From the NCBI RefSeq assembly GCF_028640845.1, contig NC_080541.1, forward strand, positions 161,332,502 to 161,396,501: a DNA stretch of 64,000 bases, given 5' to 3'. Source of the stretch: Ahaetulla prasina. Lineage: Eukaryota > Chordata > Lepidosauria > Squamata > Colubridae. Position 1 is the stretch's first letter, and each line of letters starts with the position of its first letter. The notes below the pieces were generated by a model, which made no database searches, was not told where the DNA came from, and saw nothing but the letters and a program-made list of their open reading frames with translations. Below are positions 1 to 10,379 of the stretch, piece by piece. The position numbers and the translations under genes were made by a program.

Positions 1-249
1 AGGAACCAAGCTGGGTATCCAAGTGTAGTAAAATTTAGGTAGTAAAATACTGATTGGCTGGGATTAGGAAAATGCAGGATCCTAATTCCTTCCCAGCAGG
101 GAAAGGATTGGCTGGGATTAGGAACATGCATACTGATTGGCTAGGATTAGGAACACACATGTTCCCTAATGCCTTCCCTGTGTACAGCATGGCTTTCTTC
201 TGAAAGCCTTCTGAAAACAAAGTCAGTGGGAAGCCAGATTCATGTAACA
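1..249. repeat. short degenerate direct repeats (ATTGGCTGGGATTAGGAA type)
   Basis: The phrase GATTGGCTGGGATTAGGAA occurs at about 52-70 and 106-124 and with one change at 136-153, interspersed with TTCCC-type sequence. Origin unknown. The window edge may cut the array. Confidence 0.45.
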
Positions 250-402
250 ACTGTGTTACTGAATTAATAAGTGCAGTGATTCACTTAATAATTGTGGGAA
301 AGGAAGGTCGGAAAAAGGGGCAAAACTCATTTAACAACTGTCTTGCTTAGCAATAGAAATGTTGGGCTCAGTTGTGGTCGTAAGTCAAGAACTATCTGTA
401 TA
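250..402 (-). mobile_element. fragment of the CCTCGACTTAC-end MITE
   Basis: Reverse-orientation end of a family seen six more times here: CAACTG..TTAGCAA..AGAAATGTTGGGCTC, then GTCGTAAGTCAAGAACTA. Truncated at its left end. Confidence 0.6.
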
Positions 403-2070
403 GTTTAGTTTCTCCCAATGCCTATAAGGATATAATACTTACCTGGCTTTTTAGCTAAGCACCGATGAGAAAGAAGGCTTTGAGGGATCTTAGAGAAAAG
501 TAAGTTTAAAACCAACAATACTTTAGATATTGCCATGATCTGGAAGATGTTGGACAATTGTCAAAAGGCATTGTCTAAAAGAAAAAACAACAATATGATT
601 TTCTCTACCAATATTTCTTTAAAAAATGTTTAACATAATCCTACCAGAATGATGATTGGGGAATATGAAACAACGGGAAGGACAAATTTAGCTTAATAAA
701 TTCCTTGATTCTGTTTTGAACTCTCTATTTAGCTTCCTGTATTTCTCCTTAACGAAAATCAAGACCAGTGTTGGTTTATTACTATGATATTTTTGAACCA
801 CTTTTGAGCACAGCAAACAATGATTCAAACATTTCATTCTGCTTGTCAGCAGCTATAAAAAGATATTACTATTTTAGGTTAAGCTGATATTTTTTTTATT
901 TTAAGATAAATATCAAAGATGCTATGAGATTAGGAGTTTCTAGGCAAGGCAGTTATTAAGCAATTTCCCAGGCTGATATACAGATTTTACAAAGATGCTA
1001 ATATCATCCTAAAGAAATTCAAAATAAGGAAGAATGACATTCTTGAGTGTACACAAATTTAACAAAATAAAAAGTTGCAACTTAAAAAAAAAAAGATTAA
1101 GAGGTAAATTGTTACGGTTCTTCAAAATCAGAATCTCTTGAAATAATCAGAATATTTGATTTGGCATATCTGAACCAGTATTGAACCAACATGGCCATAA
1201 GCTTGTTCTGGAAAGCATGGTTCATAAAAGGGCACATTTAAGTACTTCTAAGACCACCATTAGAACAAAGATGGCTGGTCTGAGCACATAACCACCCGAA
1301 CTATGTATATCAGACAGTATATCAGCCACTACTACCAGGAGAAGGACTTCACTTCTCATGTTCAAATTACTCCTCAGATGATTTTGGTCCCTCCAAAAGA
1401 GAATTTGCTTTTTTTCACAGCACCCATGCACAAGGGCGACAGGTATCTTACAATACAATAAAAATTCCTTTCCTGACCCTCAATTTCTTATCATTTCCAT
1501 TTATTTTTTTTCCCTGTGGCTCTAGTCTATTTTTCTTTGCAACTCTTTCCATGGATGCAGCTGCCCAGGAGAAGCAAACATTGACCAAAAGCCATTAGCA
1601 ATAGACTAGCTATGAGCAGAGCAATAGACAACTTGGTTTGGGGATGGGTGTTTTTGAGCAACTGTGTTGAAGTGGGATTTCTATATCCATTTGAAGCAAG
1701 GAGTTCATGCAGTTGCAAAACTCAGGTTCTTTTCTATTGTTTGATCATGAGGGGCCCCATCAAAATTAGGTCCTTTGTCTAATAATCCCTTCAGTGAGCA
1801 GCTCATGGTTTCCTTCTGCTTCATCAGCGGTTTAGGTATGTAGTGAAAAGGAAGCTGGGGGGCAGAGACTGAATTAGGTAAGCCATTTGTGGACTAGGTG
1901 TACAGCTACTGCAACCAAATTACTAGCTGACATGCCTCCACCACCCCTCAACCCTGGGCAACAAGGTTGTGTAGTGAGCAACTTTTGTTAAAATCTTTTT
2001 GAAGTAAAACAAACTTACAAATTTACTCTTGCTGACATGTTTACTGATTTTTGATAGACATTTATTTTAG
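403..2070. other. intergenic, nothing recognised
   Basis: AT-rich single-copy-looking sequence. Short minus-strand frames exist (for example one ending near 1527 with a hydrophobic stretch), but no splice context or family match supports a gene. Confidence 0.4.
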
Positions 2071-2253
2071 AATAGAATAGAATAGAATAGAAATTTTTAT
2101 TGGCCAAGTGTGATTGGACACACAAGGAATTTGTCTTGGTGCATATACTCTCAGTGTACATAAAAGAAAAGATACCTTCATCAAGGTACAACACTTACAA
2201 CACAAATGATGGTCAATATATCAATATAAATCATAAGGATTACCAGCAACAAA
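2071..2253 (-). mobile_element. CR1/L3-type LINE 3' end with AATAG array
   Basis: Starts with AGAAT/AATAG pentamers (2071-2093), then TTATTGGCCAAGTGTGATTG and GACACACAAGGAATTTGTC, the 3' end of a snake CR1 family in antisense. Pentamer arrays attached to this LINE tail are known from advanced snakes. A longer copy sits at 36808-37413. Confidence 0.75.
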
Positions 2254-2430
2254 GTAAACCTAAGATGATTCTGAGGGGTCCTTGGTGCTTTCTGAGCTTG
2301 GCTGTTTTCTTGTAGACATTTCAATATCCAAACAGTGCACTGATGATGTTACCTAGTTTGGTGATGAAACATCCCCCCCCCAAAATCCCCTAAGCTCAGA
2401 GAGCACCAAGGACCCCTCATTTCAACCCTG
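2254..2430. mobile_element. Penelope-like element end, foldback with hammerhead-like core
   Basis: Inverted arms: GAGGGGTCCTTGGTGCTTTC (from about 2271) and its complement near 2405-2419 (AGCACCAAGGACCCCTC). Between them CTGATGA (2340-2346), stem TTACC/GGTGA (2349-2353 with 2360-2364) and GAAAC (2366-2370). This order matches the hammerhead motifs known in Penelope-like retroelements. Confidence 0.55.
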
Positions 2431-2440
2431 AGGTACAAAT

Positions 2441-2729
2441 CAGAGGTGGATTTCAGCAGGTTCTGACCAGTTCTGGAGAACTGGTAGAGGATATTTTGAG
2501 TAGTTCGGAGAACCGGTAGTAAAAATTCTGACTGGCCCCTCCCCCATCAATTCTCTGCCTCCCGAGTCCCAGCAGATCAGGAGGAAATGGGGATTTTGCA
2601 GTATCCTTCCCCTGGAGTGGGGTAAGAACAGAGATTTTACAGTATCCTTCTCCTGTCACACCCACCAAGCCACGCTCACCAAGCCACACCCACAGAACCG
2701 GTAGTAAAAAATGTTGAAACCCACCACTG
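2441..2729 (-). mobile_element. hAT-type MITE (ACCGGTT family), perfect TSD
   Basis: Termini CAGAGGTGGATTTCA and GAAACCCACCACTG are inverted. The 8-bp duplication GTACAAAT flanks both sides (2433-2440, 2730-2737). Internal ACCGGTAGT and AGCCACACCCAC blocks recur in the sister copies. Confidence 0.85.
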
Positions 2730-2831
2730 GTACAAATATTCTCCTTTATTTGTAAGATGATACTTTTCTTATGTATTTCATTTTTCTTTACCTTTTTCTC
2801 TCCAGGAGCAAAATATGAGTGTCCTTCTTGC

Positions 2832-3094
2832 CAGTGGTGAAATCCCAATTTGTTTACTACCGGTTCTGTGGGCATGGCTTGGTGGGCGTAGTGTGGCTTG
2901 GTGGGTGTGTCAGGAAAAGGATACTGCAAAATCCCCATTCCCTCCCCACTCCTGGGGGAAGGATATTGCAAAATCTCCATTCCCACCCCACTCTGGGGCC
3001 AGCCAGAGGTGGTATTTGCCGGTTCTATGAACTACTCAAAATTTCTGCTACTGGTTCTCCATAACCTATCAGAACCTGCTGGATTTCACCCCTG
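2832..3094 (+). mobile_element. hAT-type MITE (ACCGGTT family), perfect TSD
   Basis: Begins CAGTGGTGAAAT, ends ATTTCACCCCTG; TSD CTTCTTGC at 2824-2831 and 3095-3102. Opposite orientation to its neighbour 100 bases away. Confidence 0.85.
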
Positions 3095-3109
3095 CTTCTT
3101 GCCCTCTGA

Positions 3110-3178
3110 TCTTAAATGTCCCTTGGGAGATAGGGCGGTATATAAATATGATTAAATAAATAAAATAAATAAATAAAT
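3110..3178 (+). mobile_element. L2-type LINE/SINE 3' tail
   Basis: GAGATAGGGCGGTATATAAA followed by AAATAAATAAA repeats, the shared 3' end of squamate L2 LINEs and the SINEs that borrow it. Confidence 0.7.
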
Positions 3179-3322
3179 CACTAACATCTATAGGTACATT
3201 TGATAAAAAAATGTGAATGGCCCAAAATAACTCAGAATGCGTCATAGTTTAGTGAAGATTTGAACCCGTTGTCCCCGATCCTAATCTGATGTAATAGCAG
3301 ACTCTTCAGCAAAACCGCATAT

Positions 3323-3683
3323 AGGTAATCCTCGTCTTACAATTTCAATTGAGCCCAAAATTTCTGTTCTTAAGCGAAACATTTGTTAAATGAGTTTTGC
3401 TACATTATATTACCTTCCTTGCCCCAGTTGTTAAGTTAGTAATACAGTTGCTAAGGGAATCCTATTGACTTTATTTGTCAGAAGGTTGCTAGAGGTGATC
3501 ACATGACCCTGGACACTACAACCTTCATAAATATGAGTCAATTGCCAAGTGTCTGAATTTTGATCACATGACCATGAGGATGCTGCAAATGTGAAAAATG
3601 GTCAGAAGTCACTTTTTTCCAGTTTTGTTGTAACTTCAAATGGTCACTAAATGAACTGTTGTTAAGTCGAGGACTCCTCAATA
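3323..3683 (+). mobile_element. CCTCGACTTAC-end MITE, near full length
   Basis: Runs from AGGTAATCCTCGTCTTAC to GTTAAGTCGAGGACTCCTC; the ends are inverted. The body has the family text TTGAGCCCAAAATTTCTG, GTGATCACATGACC and so on. Non-autonomous, no coding capacity. Confidence 0.8.
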
Positions 3684-4628
3684 GTTGTATTTTTATGATT
3701 TTTCTTAATTTATCCCAAAAAGGTATTAAGCAAAACTGAATGTAAATTGCAAGATCTTCCCCCCTCCTTGCCACAGTCTTGTTTTTAAAAACCTTGTTAG
3801 AATGGCTGCTTTACAGTTTACTGGTCCAAAGCCAATCTTAGGAAGTTGCTTCATCTTTTGATAAGAAAATTAACTTCTTTTCACATTGGAATAATGGAAG
3901 CAAGTTTATAGCTTGCTATTACCAGGATCTGATGTTTGGTGTTTTTTTACTTCTCTCTTTATCAAGTAGAACTAATCTATTGTCAGGATAATCATCTACA
4001 CAGTTCGTCTTCTTGACAAAGAGTTTAGGCACCGCCCAACATTTTCTGCAGGGAAGACTAATGCAGAGTTCAGCTTCTTTGCAATTTGCTTATTCTTATT
4101 TTAATACGTTTTTGTTTAATATGCTTGACCCCCTTCCCTTGATGGCTAGATAGCTAAATAACTTTCATTATTGTCATTTTTGCATTTCTTCTTACATTTT
4201 TATTTTGTGTACTTGCTTATTTGCCAATCTTAATGGATCCCAATCCTTGCCATAACAATGTAATGCCCTGCCATGCATTGTGTTCTTTATGTAACTCTGT
4301 ATTATGTGCTATGTAACTCTATTATTCTCATAGTAATCTATTACTATGTTAAACATCTTGTTCGTACAAGATGAGCCTAGATTTGAAATCGCCCCGTGTC
4401 CCAAAGACCTCTCCAGATGTTATCTAGGGAGGGAAATTTCCAATGAAAGTCAAAGATGAGCTGATCCCATGGATACTGCTCTCCCAAGCAGGTGAAAAAT
4501 ACTTCATTTTTGTTCTATTATCGTAGAGCCTTTTACAATTTAAGGAGAAAGGATTAGGTGCTTGGGGATACACAAAACAGTGGGATAAAGATTACTTAAA
4601 TCACAGAGATAAAAGGGTCAGTGTCACC
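3684..4628. other. intergenic, nothing recognised
   Basis: AT-rich sequence without repeat hallmarks or coding-like frames apart from the hAT duplication at its end. Confidence 0.35.
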
Positions 4629-4778
4629 CAGTGGTGGGTTGTTACCGGTTCTCACCGGATGGGGCGAACCGGTAGCGGTGGCGGCCAGAGGCTCCGCCCA
4701 CCCACCCAGATGCTTCTGCGCAAGCAAGCACGTACCCACAACCGAACTGGTAGCGATGAGTTTTGAAACCTGCCCCTG
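4629..4778 (+). mobile_element. short hAT-type MITE (150 bp), perfect TSD
   Basis: CAGTGGTGGGTTGTTACCGG to TTTTGAAACCTGCCCCTG, flanked by GTGTCACC on both sides (4621-4628, 4779-4786). Same ACCGGTT family. Confidence 0.85.
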
Positions 4779-5477
4779 GTGTCACCAGAACAAGGAGTAA
4801 AGTTGGAGTTTCCAGGCTGCTGTACATATATTGTAAATTCCAGGGAGGAAAGGCTTTGAGCTCTCCCCCACCTCCCCACCCATTAATGCAAGATTTCCTT
4901 TTTCTGAAGGAACCGTTTTCTCTAATTCATTTGTTCACTTGGTTTGGAAATCATGCTGAAGAATTCCTGAAAATGAAAATTCTTTCTTTTTCTGTATGTT
5001 AGACTGTAGCTGAAGGTCTATTAGTTTAGTATTTTCTTTAGAGATCTGAATGCTTTGACTTGCCCTTTTAGCTTCCTTTTTTTTAAAATCAATATTCAGG
5101 TGGTTTTTTTTTCAAATTTCCATTTTGGAAATCAAACGTGACTGGCAATCCCCTAAATTTATCATTTTGGGCAACTGACTCAGTAGCATTTACTTCATGG
5201 TATAAGATGAGAGCAACTAGGATTCAGATAAGGATCTCTTCCTTTTAGTTGATTTCTTAGAAGATTTTTCTATGATACAAATGTGTTTTATGACAAAGAC
5301 ATAACATTTCATATCATTACAATAGTGTCAATAGCAAAACTATAACCACCTCCTCCTCCTCCTTGTCCTCCTCCTCCCAGTATTGTAGTAATAGTAATGA
5401 TAATGGACGTTCATCTTAAAAACAATTAAACTGTACACTAACAATAGGTAGAAAAGAGACAGTCAGTCTGGTATAGT

Positions 5478-5758
5478 GGTTGTTTGTTTGTTTGTTTGTT
5501 TGTTTACATTTATACCCCGCCCTTCTCCGAAGACTCAGGGTGGCTTACAATGTATAAGGCAATAGTCTCATTCTATTTGTATATATTTTTTTACAAAGTC
5601 AACTTATTGCCCCCCCAACAATCTGGGTCCTCATTTTACCTACCTTATAAAGGGTGGAAGGCTGAGTCAACCTTGGGCCGGGCTCGAACCTGCAGTAATT
5701 GCAGGCTCTGTGTTCTAATAACAGGCTTCTCTACTTCCTGAGCTATCCCGGCCCCTAA
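5478..5758 (-). mobile_element. tRNA-derived SINE with L2-type tail
   Basis: Read on the minus strand it begins with a tRNA-like head: A box GGGATAGCTCAGGAAGTAGA, B box GGTTCGAGCCC. It then ends in the L2 3' end GCCACCCTGAGTCTTCGGAG and an (AAAC)n tail. Such SINEs use the L2 reverse transcriptase. Confidence 0.75.
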
Positions 5759-5770
5759 AGTATAGTGGTT

Positions 5771-5839
5771 AAGGGAAGGGGGAAGGGGGAAGGGAAGAGA
5801 AGGAGAAGGGAAGGAAGGGGAAGGGGAGGGGAGGGGAAG
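5771..5839 (+). repeat. purine-only tract (GGGGAA/GGGAAG)
   Basis: 69 bases of A and G only. Its sequence complement in kind lies 530 bases downstream. Confidence 0.85.
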
Positions 5840-6360
5840 CTCAATATAGAAAAATACTTTTTTACTCTTGTAAAAAAGGAAGAAACAACTTAAACCTGAT
5901 TGTATTTATTATAGTTCTTGGTATATATAGGTATACAATCAATTTTATTATAAATACACTTTATTTATACTGAATAATATAACATATTATAAGAACTGGC
6001 ACAATTCAAATAGATTCAGCAGTATCTGCAATCTGAAAAAGCAGACTTCACAGCTATGTACTTTTGCATGCCATATACTTTAGCTAGAGAATCAACATAG
6101 GAAGGAAAAGGCTGTAATCATGCAGCATCTGCTCAAAATGCTTCATAAAGATATTTTCAACACAAAAGAATAAAGGAACTAAACCAAATCTGTATTTTGG
6201 AAAAGCAACACGTCAGTTAAATACAGAAAATAGAAGATTTACATTAACTTTTTAAGAATGTAAATTAAACTTTCACCCCTTCTCATTTACTACTTATTTT
6301 GTCTCAAATTTTGAAAATAATCAAACAGAAATAAATTGCTCTAGAAGATTTGCAGACAGC

Positions 6361-6434
6361 TCCCCTCCATCCTTTTCTCCCTCCCTCCCTCTCCCTCTCT
6401 TTCTCTCTCCCTCTCCCTTTCCCTTTCCCCCCCT
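6361..6434 (+). repeat. pyrimidine-rich tract (CCCTCT/CCCTTT)
   Basis: Almost only C and T across about 70 bases. Confidence 0.8.
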
Positions 6435-7039
6435 GTCTAGAAAAGAAGAATTCATAGTTTCATTGCATCAATTATTAGAATATATTTTTACCTTTTTCTT
6501 CATCCGGCCACGTGTCTCATTTCTGTGTTTGAACTTTATTTCACTACTAGCAGGTGCTGAATGAAAGTCTTATCTTATTGAAGTGCATGCCTTTTAGAAT
6601 TCACTGCTAGAGGCACCAATAGAAAGAGAGGAGAAAAAAAGCTGCTTCTTAGTCATGACCTACTTGAGTAAGAACCTGTTAAGACTTTAGTGTTTCTTGT
6701 TTAAGAAATGTTTATTTTTTGAGTCACTCTGTGGGGAAACCCACAATTCTCAAATTTCTTCTGCTTTTCTCCCCACTTCTCTCATGTCCTCCAGGTCCTA
6801 TCAGTTTAATCTGAATGAAGTTAGTTCTGTATTTATAGTACAGAACTGAATTAATAATTGATCTCTGAGAACTTGAAAACAAGGATTGGGTCAATTTGTT
6901 TGATCAGAATTACTGTATATATTTTTCTTTGCAATTTTAGTTAGTAGCAAAATAGCTAACATTGGCACAAAAAACAATCATTGTCAAGGTTACTTCCAAA
7001 CAGCAACAAGAAAGCTCAGCTTTTTGCATAGCAAAGGAG

Positions 7040-7040
<1 letters not shown>

Positions 7041-7077
<37 letters not shown>
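7041..7077 (+). repeat. (TG)n microsatellite, copy 1
   Basis: About 18 TG units at the 3' side of the first reversed SINE. A shorter version is at 7605-7637. Confidence 0.95.
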
Positions 7078-7080
<3 letters not shown>

Positions 7081-7411
7081 GGTAAAAGTTCCCCTTGCAC
7101 ATACATGCTAATCGTTGCCAACTCTAGGGGGCGGGGCTCAACTCTGTTTGAAACTGAAGAGCCAGCGCTGTCCGAAGACGTCTCCGTGGTCATGTGGCCG
7201 GCATGACTCAACGCCAAAGGCACATGGAGCGCTGTTACCTTCCCACCAAAGGTGGTCCCTATTTTTTCTACTTGCATTTTTATGTGCTTTCGAAACTGCT
7301 AGGTTGGCAGAAGCTGGGACAAGTAACGGGAGCTCACCCTGTTACATGGCAGCACTAGGGATTCGAACCGCTGAGCTGCCAACCTTTCGATCGACAAGCT
7401 CAACGTCCTGA

Positions 7412-7415
<4 letters not shown>
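7078..7415 (-). mobile_element. Sauria-SINE-like tRNA SINE, copy 1
   Basis: On the minus strand: GGCTCAGGACGTTGAGC (A-box side), GGTTCGAATCC (B box), then GTCATGCCGGCCACATGACC and a 3' end ACTTTTACCTTTA. The 3' end resembles Bov-B, the presumed partner LINE. Confidence 0.75.

Positions 7416-7486
<71 letters not shown>
7414..7486 (+). repeat. (TA)n microsatellite
   Basis: About 36 TA units at the head side of SINE copy 1. Confidence 0.95.
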
Positions 7487-7489
<3 letters not shown>

Positions 7490-7603
7490 TCTTTGCAATT
7501 TTAGTTAGTAGCAAAATAGCTAACATTGGCACAAAAAACAATCATTGTCAAGGTTACTTCCAAACAGCAACAAGAAAGCTCAGCTTTTTGCATAGCAAAG
7601 GAG

Positions 7604-7637
<34 letters not shown>

Positions 7638-7639
<2 letters not shown>

Positions 7640-7974
7640 GGTAAAGTTCCCTTGCACATACATGCTAATCGTTGCCAACTCTAGGAGGCGGGGCTCATCT
7701 CTGTTTGAAACTGAAGAGCCAGCGCTGTCCGAAGACATCTCCGTGGTCATGTGGCCGGCATGACTCAACGCCAAAGGCGCACAGAACGCTGTTACCTTCC
7801 CACCAAGGTGGTCCCTATTTTTTCTACTTGCATTTTTATGTTCTTTCGAAACTGCTAGGTTGGCAGAAGCTGGGACAAGTAACGGGAGCTCACCCTGTTA
7901 CATGGCAGCACTAGGGATTCGAACCGCTGAGCTGCCAACCTTTCGATCGACAAGCTCAACGTCCTAGCCCCTGA

Positions 7975-7980
<6 letters not shown>
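7638..7980 (-). mobile_element. Sauria-SINE-like tRNA SINE, copy 2
   Basis: Second copy inside the tandem duplication. It keeps CTAGCCCCTGAGCCA where copy 1 has a short deletion. Confidence 0.75.
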
Positions 7981-8012
<32 letters not shown>

Positions 8013-8093
8013 TTCTGAGGTTTTCGCGGGTGTTTGTATGTAGGTCTTTGGTTATTCGGGTTTTCTCCCGCGTAAAATTGGAAGTGTCTTGGC

Positions 8094-8127
8094 GACGTTT
8101 CGACAAAGTCTCATTTGTCATCTTCAG
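8094..8127 (-). ncRNA. hammerhead-like ribozyme motif, inverted left arm
   Basis: On the minus strand the same order, CTGAAGA, GACAAA-TGAGAC-TTTGTC, GAAACGTC. Relative to the right arm a G-C pair is an A-T pair (8105 with 8116 versus 9060 with 9071), so pairing is kept. Confidence 0.5.
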
Positions 8128-8395
8128 GCTTCAGCTTCGTGCTTCTGGGAGCAATGTGTGATTGCAGCTGTTTCTTCCTTTTTAACTGCTAGTGGGGGTT
8201 TGAACTGATTGGGTGGGAGCTTGGCTGTGCTCTGATTGGCTGGGGGGTTTTTTGTGCTCTGATTGGCTGGGGGAGTGTCCTGTTTGGGTGGGGGCTTGGT
8301 TGTGCTCAGATTAGTCTGAGTTGCAGGGGGATTTGAGCTGGTGAGCTGCACTGCTGCTGTTTGGCACGACCACGAACACGAAGCCAAACACTAGG

Positions 8396-9052
8396 ATGTT
8401 TAAAGTCACAGGACATGATATTGACTTTAAAAAGACCAGAACTATCGCCAAAACTGAACACTTTAACAACAGAATAATCAGAGAAGCCATCGAGATAGAA
8501 AAACGCCCACACAGCATGAACAAACGAGATGATACCTCCCGCCTACCAGCCATTTGGAAACCTGCCCTTATTGACAAACGTGTCCCTAACACGAGGAATG
8601 ACACCAGACCCACACTCACGAGGTCCACACAGGATGTCACCACCACACATCCACCCAGAAAGCACACCCAAACCCACACTGATCAGGAAGCACGACCAAG
8701 GACCAGAAGCCAGACCGCAGCTGCAACATTAGCCATTTCAAACCCCTCCAATCCATACATGCAGCAGACTGACACCCACTACGAAGATGTAGCACGACCA
8801 CGAACACGAAGCCAAACAGCAGCAGTGCAGCTCACCAGCTCAGATCCCCCTGCAACTCAGACTAATTTGAGCACAACCAAGCCCCCCCCCCAACAGGACA
8901 CACCCCCAGCCAATCAGAGCACAAAAAAACCCACATCCAATCAGAGCACAGCCAAGCTCCCACCCAATCAGTTCAAACCCCCACTAGCAGTTAAAAAGGA
9001 AGAAACAGCTGCAATCACACATTGCTCCCAGAAGCACGAAGCTGAAGCCTGA
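8396..9052 (+). pseudogene. C-terminal end of Penelope-like element protein
   Basis: Open frame of 218 residues but only the tail of a retroelement protein. Residues about 8-52 (IDFKKTRTIAKTEHFNNR, then IREAIEIEK, DDTSRLPAIWKPAL) fit the end of the GIY-YIG endonuclease domain. The rest is a Thr/Pro/Gln-rich tail with the unit ARPRTRSQTAA twice and NQST units three times. The reverse transcriptase domain is absent, so the copy cannot move by itself. It has no stop inside, suggesting recent insertion. Confidence 0.7.
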
Positions 9053-9082
9053 AGATGACGAATGAGACTTCGTCGAAACGTC
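9049..9082 (+). ncRNA. hammerhead-like ribozyme motif, right arm
   Basis: CTGAAGA (9049-9055), hairpin GACGAA-TGAGAC-TTCGTC (9057-9074), GAAACGTC (9075-9082). The order and spacing fit the conserved core CUGANGA-stem II-GAAA of minimal hammerheads. The palindromic ACGT would form stem III only between two copies. One extra T lies at the stem II junction, so cleavage is unproven. Confidence 0.5.
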
Positions 9083-9131
9083 GCCAAGACACTTCCAATT
9101 TTACGCGGGAGAAAACCCGAATAACCAAAGA

Positions 9132-9133
<2 letters not shown>

Positions 9134-9163
<30 letters not shown>
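9134..9163 (+). repeat. (TA)n microsatellite
   Basis: About 15 TA units directly after the Penelope-like end; counterpart of the run at 7978-8009. Confidence 0.95.
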
Positions 9164-9164
<1 letters not shown>

Positions 9165-9593
9165 CATTTTACAAAACACATAAAAACAAACATAAAGTAA
9201 GAGAGCAGAAACAATAAAGGAAAAAATATAAGCAAATGTATAGAAAAAAATCACAAAGATAAAGCAGAAAGAACAAGCTATTTCCTTTGCAGAAAAAGTC
9301 AGTACATTTACAAAAGTTCTTATTCTATGATTATAGAAAAAACCCACCTCACTTTTCTTTATTATCTAATTTTTTTCTAATCATCAGAACCACCTTTTTG
9401 TTTCACACAAAAGGTCTATAAAAGATTTTCTAATTGAATATATAGATTTTTTTTTCTCAATCAAAGAGTTTAATTTAGCCATCTCTGCAAGTTCTGTCAA
9501 GCCTTTCTATTTTTGAGCATATAATAGTCTCACTGCAGTAATCATATACTGTATAAAAACAATTAAAATATTTTAAATATATATATATCATAC

Positions 9594-9758
9594 CAGTGGT
9601 GGTGAATCTTTTACTCACCGAGTGCCAAACAGGTATGCACTTCACGCACATGTGTGCCATCTGTGCTAATGCGTGGCTCTTCTAATGTGTGTGAGGTGAG
9701 TTGGGTGACAGCTCTACGTGCCACCTTGGGCACACGTGATATAGGTTCACCATCACAG
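9594..9758. mobile_element. hAT-type MITE (GGTGAATC ends)
   Basis: CAGTGGTGGTGAATC and GGTTCACCATCACAG are inverted ends. Flanks share only TCATA, so the duplication is decayed. Confidence 0.65.
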
Positions 9759-9759
9759 T

Positions 9760-10379
9760 CATAGGATATGTCATGATTTTTCTCTTGCTTCTTGAGGAAC
9801 AGCAAAGCCATTAAAAGCTGTTCTATATTCTATGGAATGTGAAACATTAACTTCAAAGCACTTCTGTTGATACCTTAGAGTGGAAAAAAAATACTGGACA
9901 TGACAACTTTGAACAGCAATTCCATAGTATATGTTTAGTATGGAAACATTGCCACTTGAGATTTTATACATATATAAGAAACTGTTTTATATACTTCAGA
10001 GTTATATACACATTTCTCAAAGGATCTTAGGGAATTACGGTGATAGCGAGTTCATGCTTTATTGATTTTATTTTTCCCCCTGAAACTGGATGGTTGTTTT
10101 TACTTAAAAGAAATTTGTTAAGTTCAACAGGGAATAAATGAACGCATTTTTGAGATTCTAGGGAATCCCAGGTTAAAATTACCTTCAGCCACCGAAACTC
10201 AAGGGATGTGTTTGGGAAAATCATGGTTTCTCAGCCCAATCTTTCCTACAGGGCTATTGTGAGAAAAGTTGGAAGTAAGAGTATTATGGCCAATGCTCTG
10301 AGCTCCTTGAGAAAAATCAGAGGTAGGTAGGAAGGAAGGACATCTAAATTAGACCTGTGCATAACATGACAAATATACT
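9760..10379. other. intergenic, nothing recognised
   Basis: AT-rich; small frames only. Confidence 0.35.

Larger units (their letters stand above)
6920..8009. repeat. 564-bp tandem duplication
   Basis: The sequence from TTTCTTTGCAATTTTAG at 6924 recurs at 7488, offset 564, through a (TG)n run, a reverse SINE and a (TA)n run. The copies differ by small indels and scattered substitutions. Confidence 0.88.
8010..9133 (+). mobile_element. Penelope-like retroelement, 5'-truncated with inverted end
   Basis: The + strand part (about 8370-9133) carries the C-terminal end of the coding region and the terminal repeat. The left part (8010-8374) is an inverted copy of the same end. Both arms hold the hammerhead-like unit. 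The element sits between (TA)n runs. An inverted extra end on a truncated copy is usual for this class. Confidence 0.78.

Noticed and set aside
1222..1718. Minus-strand frames with hydrophobic stretches (possible IL23R exon by synteny)
   Set aside because: No cytokine-receptor motif, no matching splice sites, and no resemblance to IL23R that I can recall.
7299..7541. Frames with (IY)n or (HT)n runs
   Set aside because: Translations of TA and TG microsatellites.
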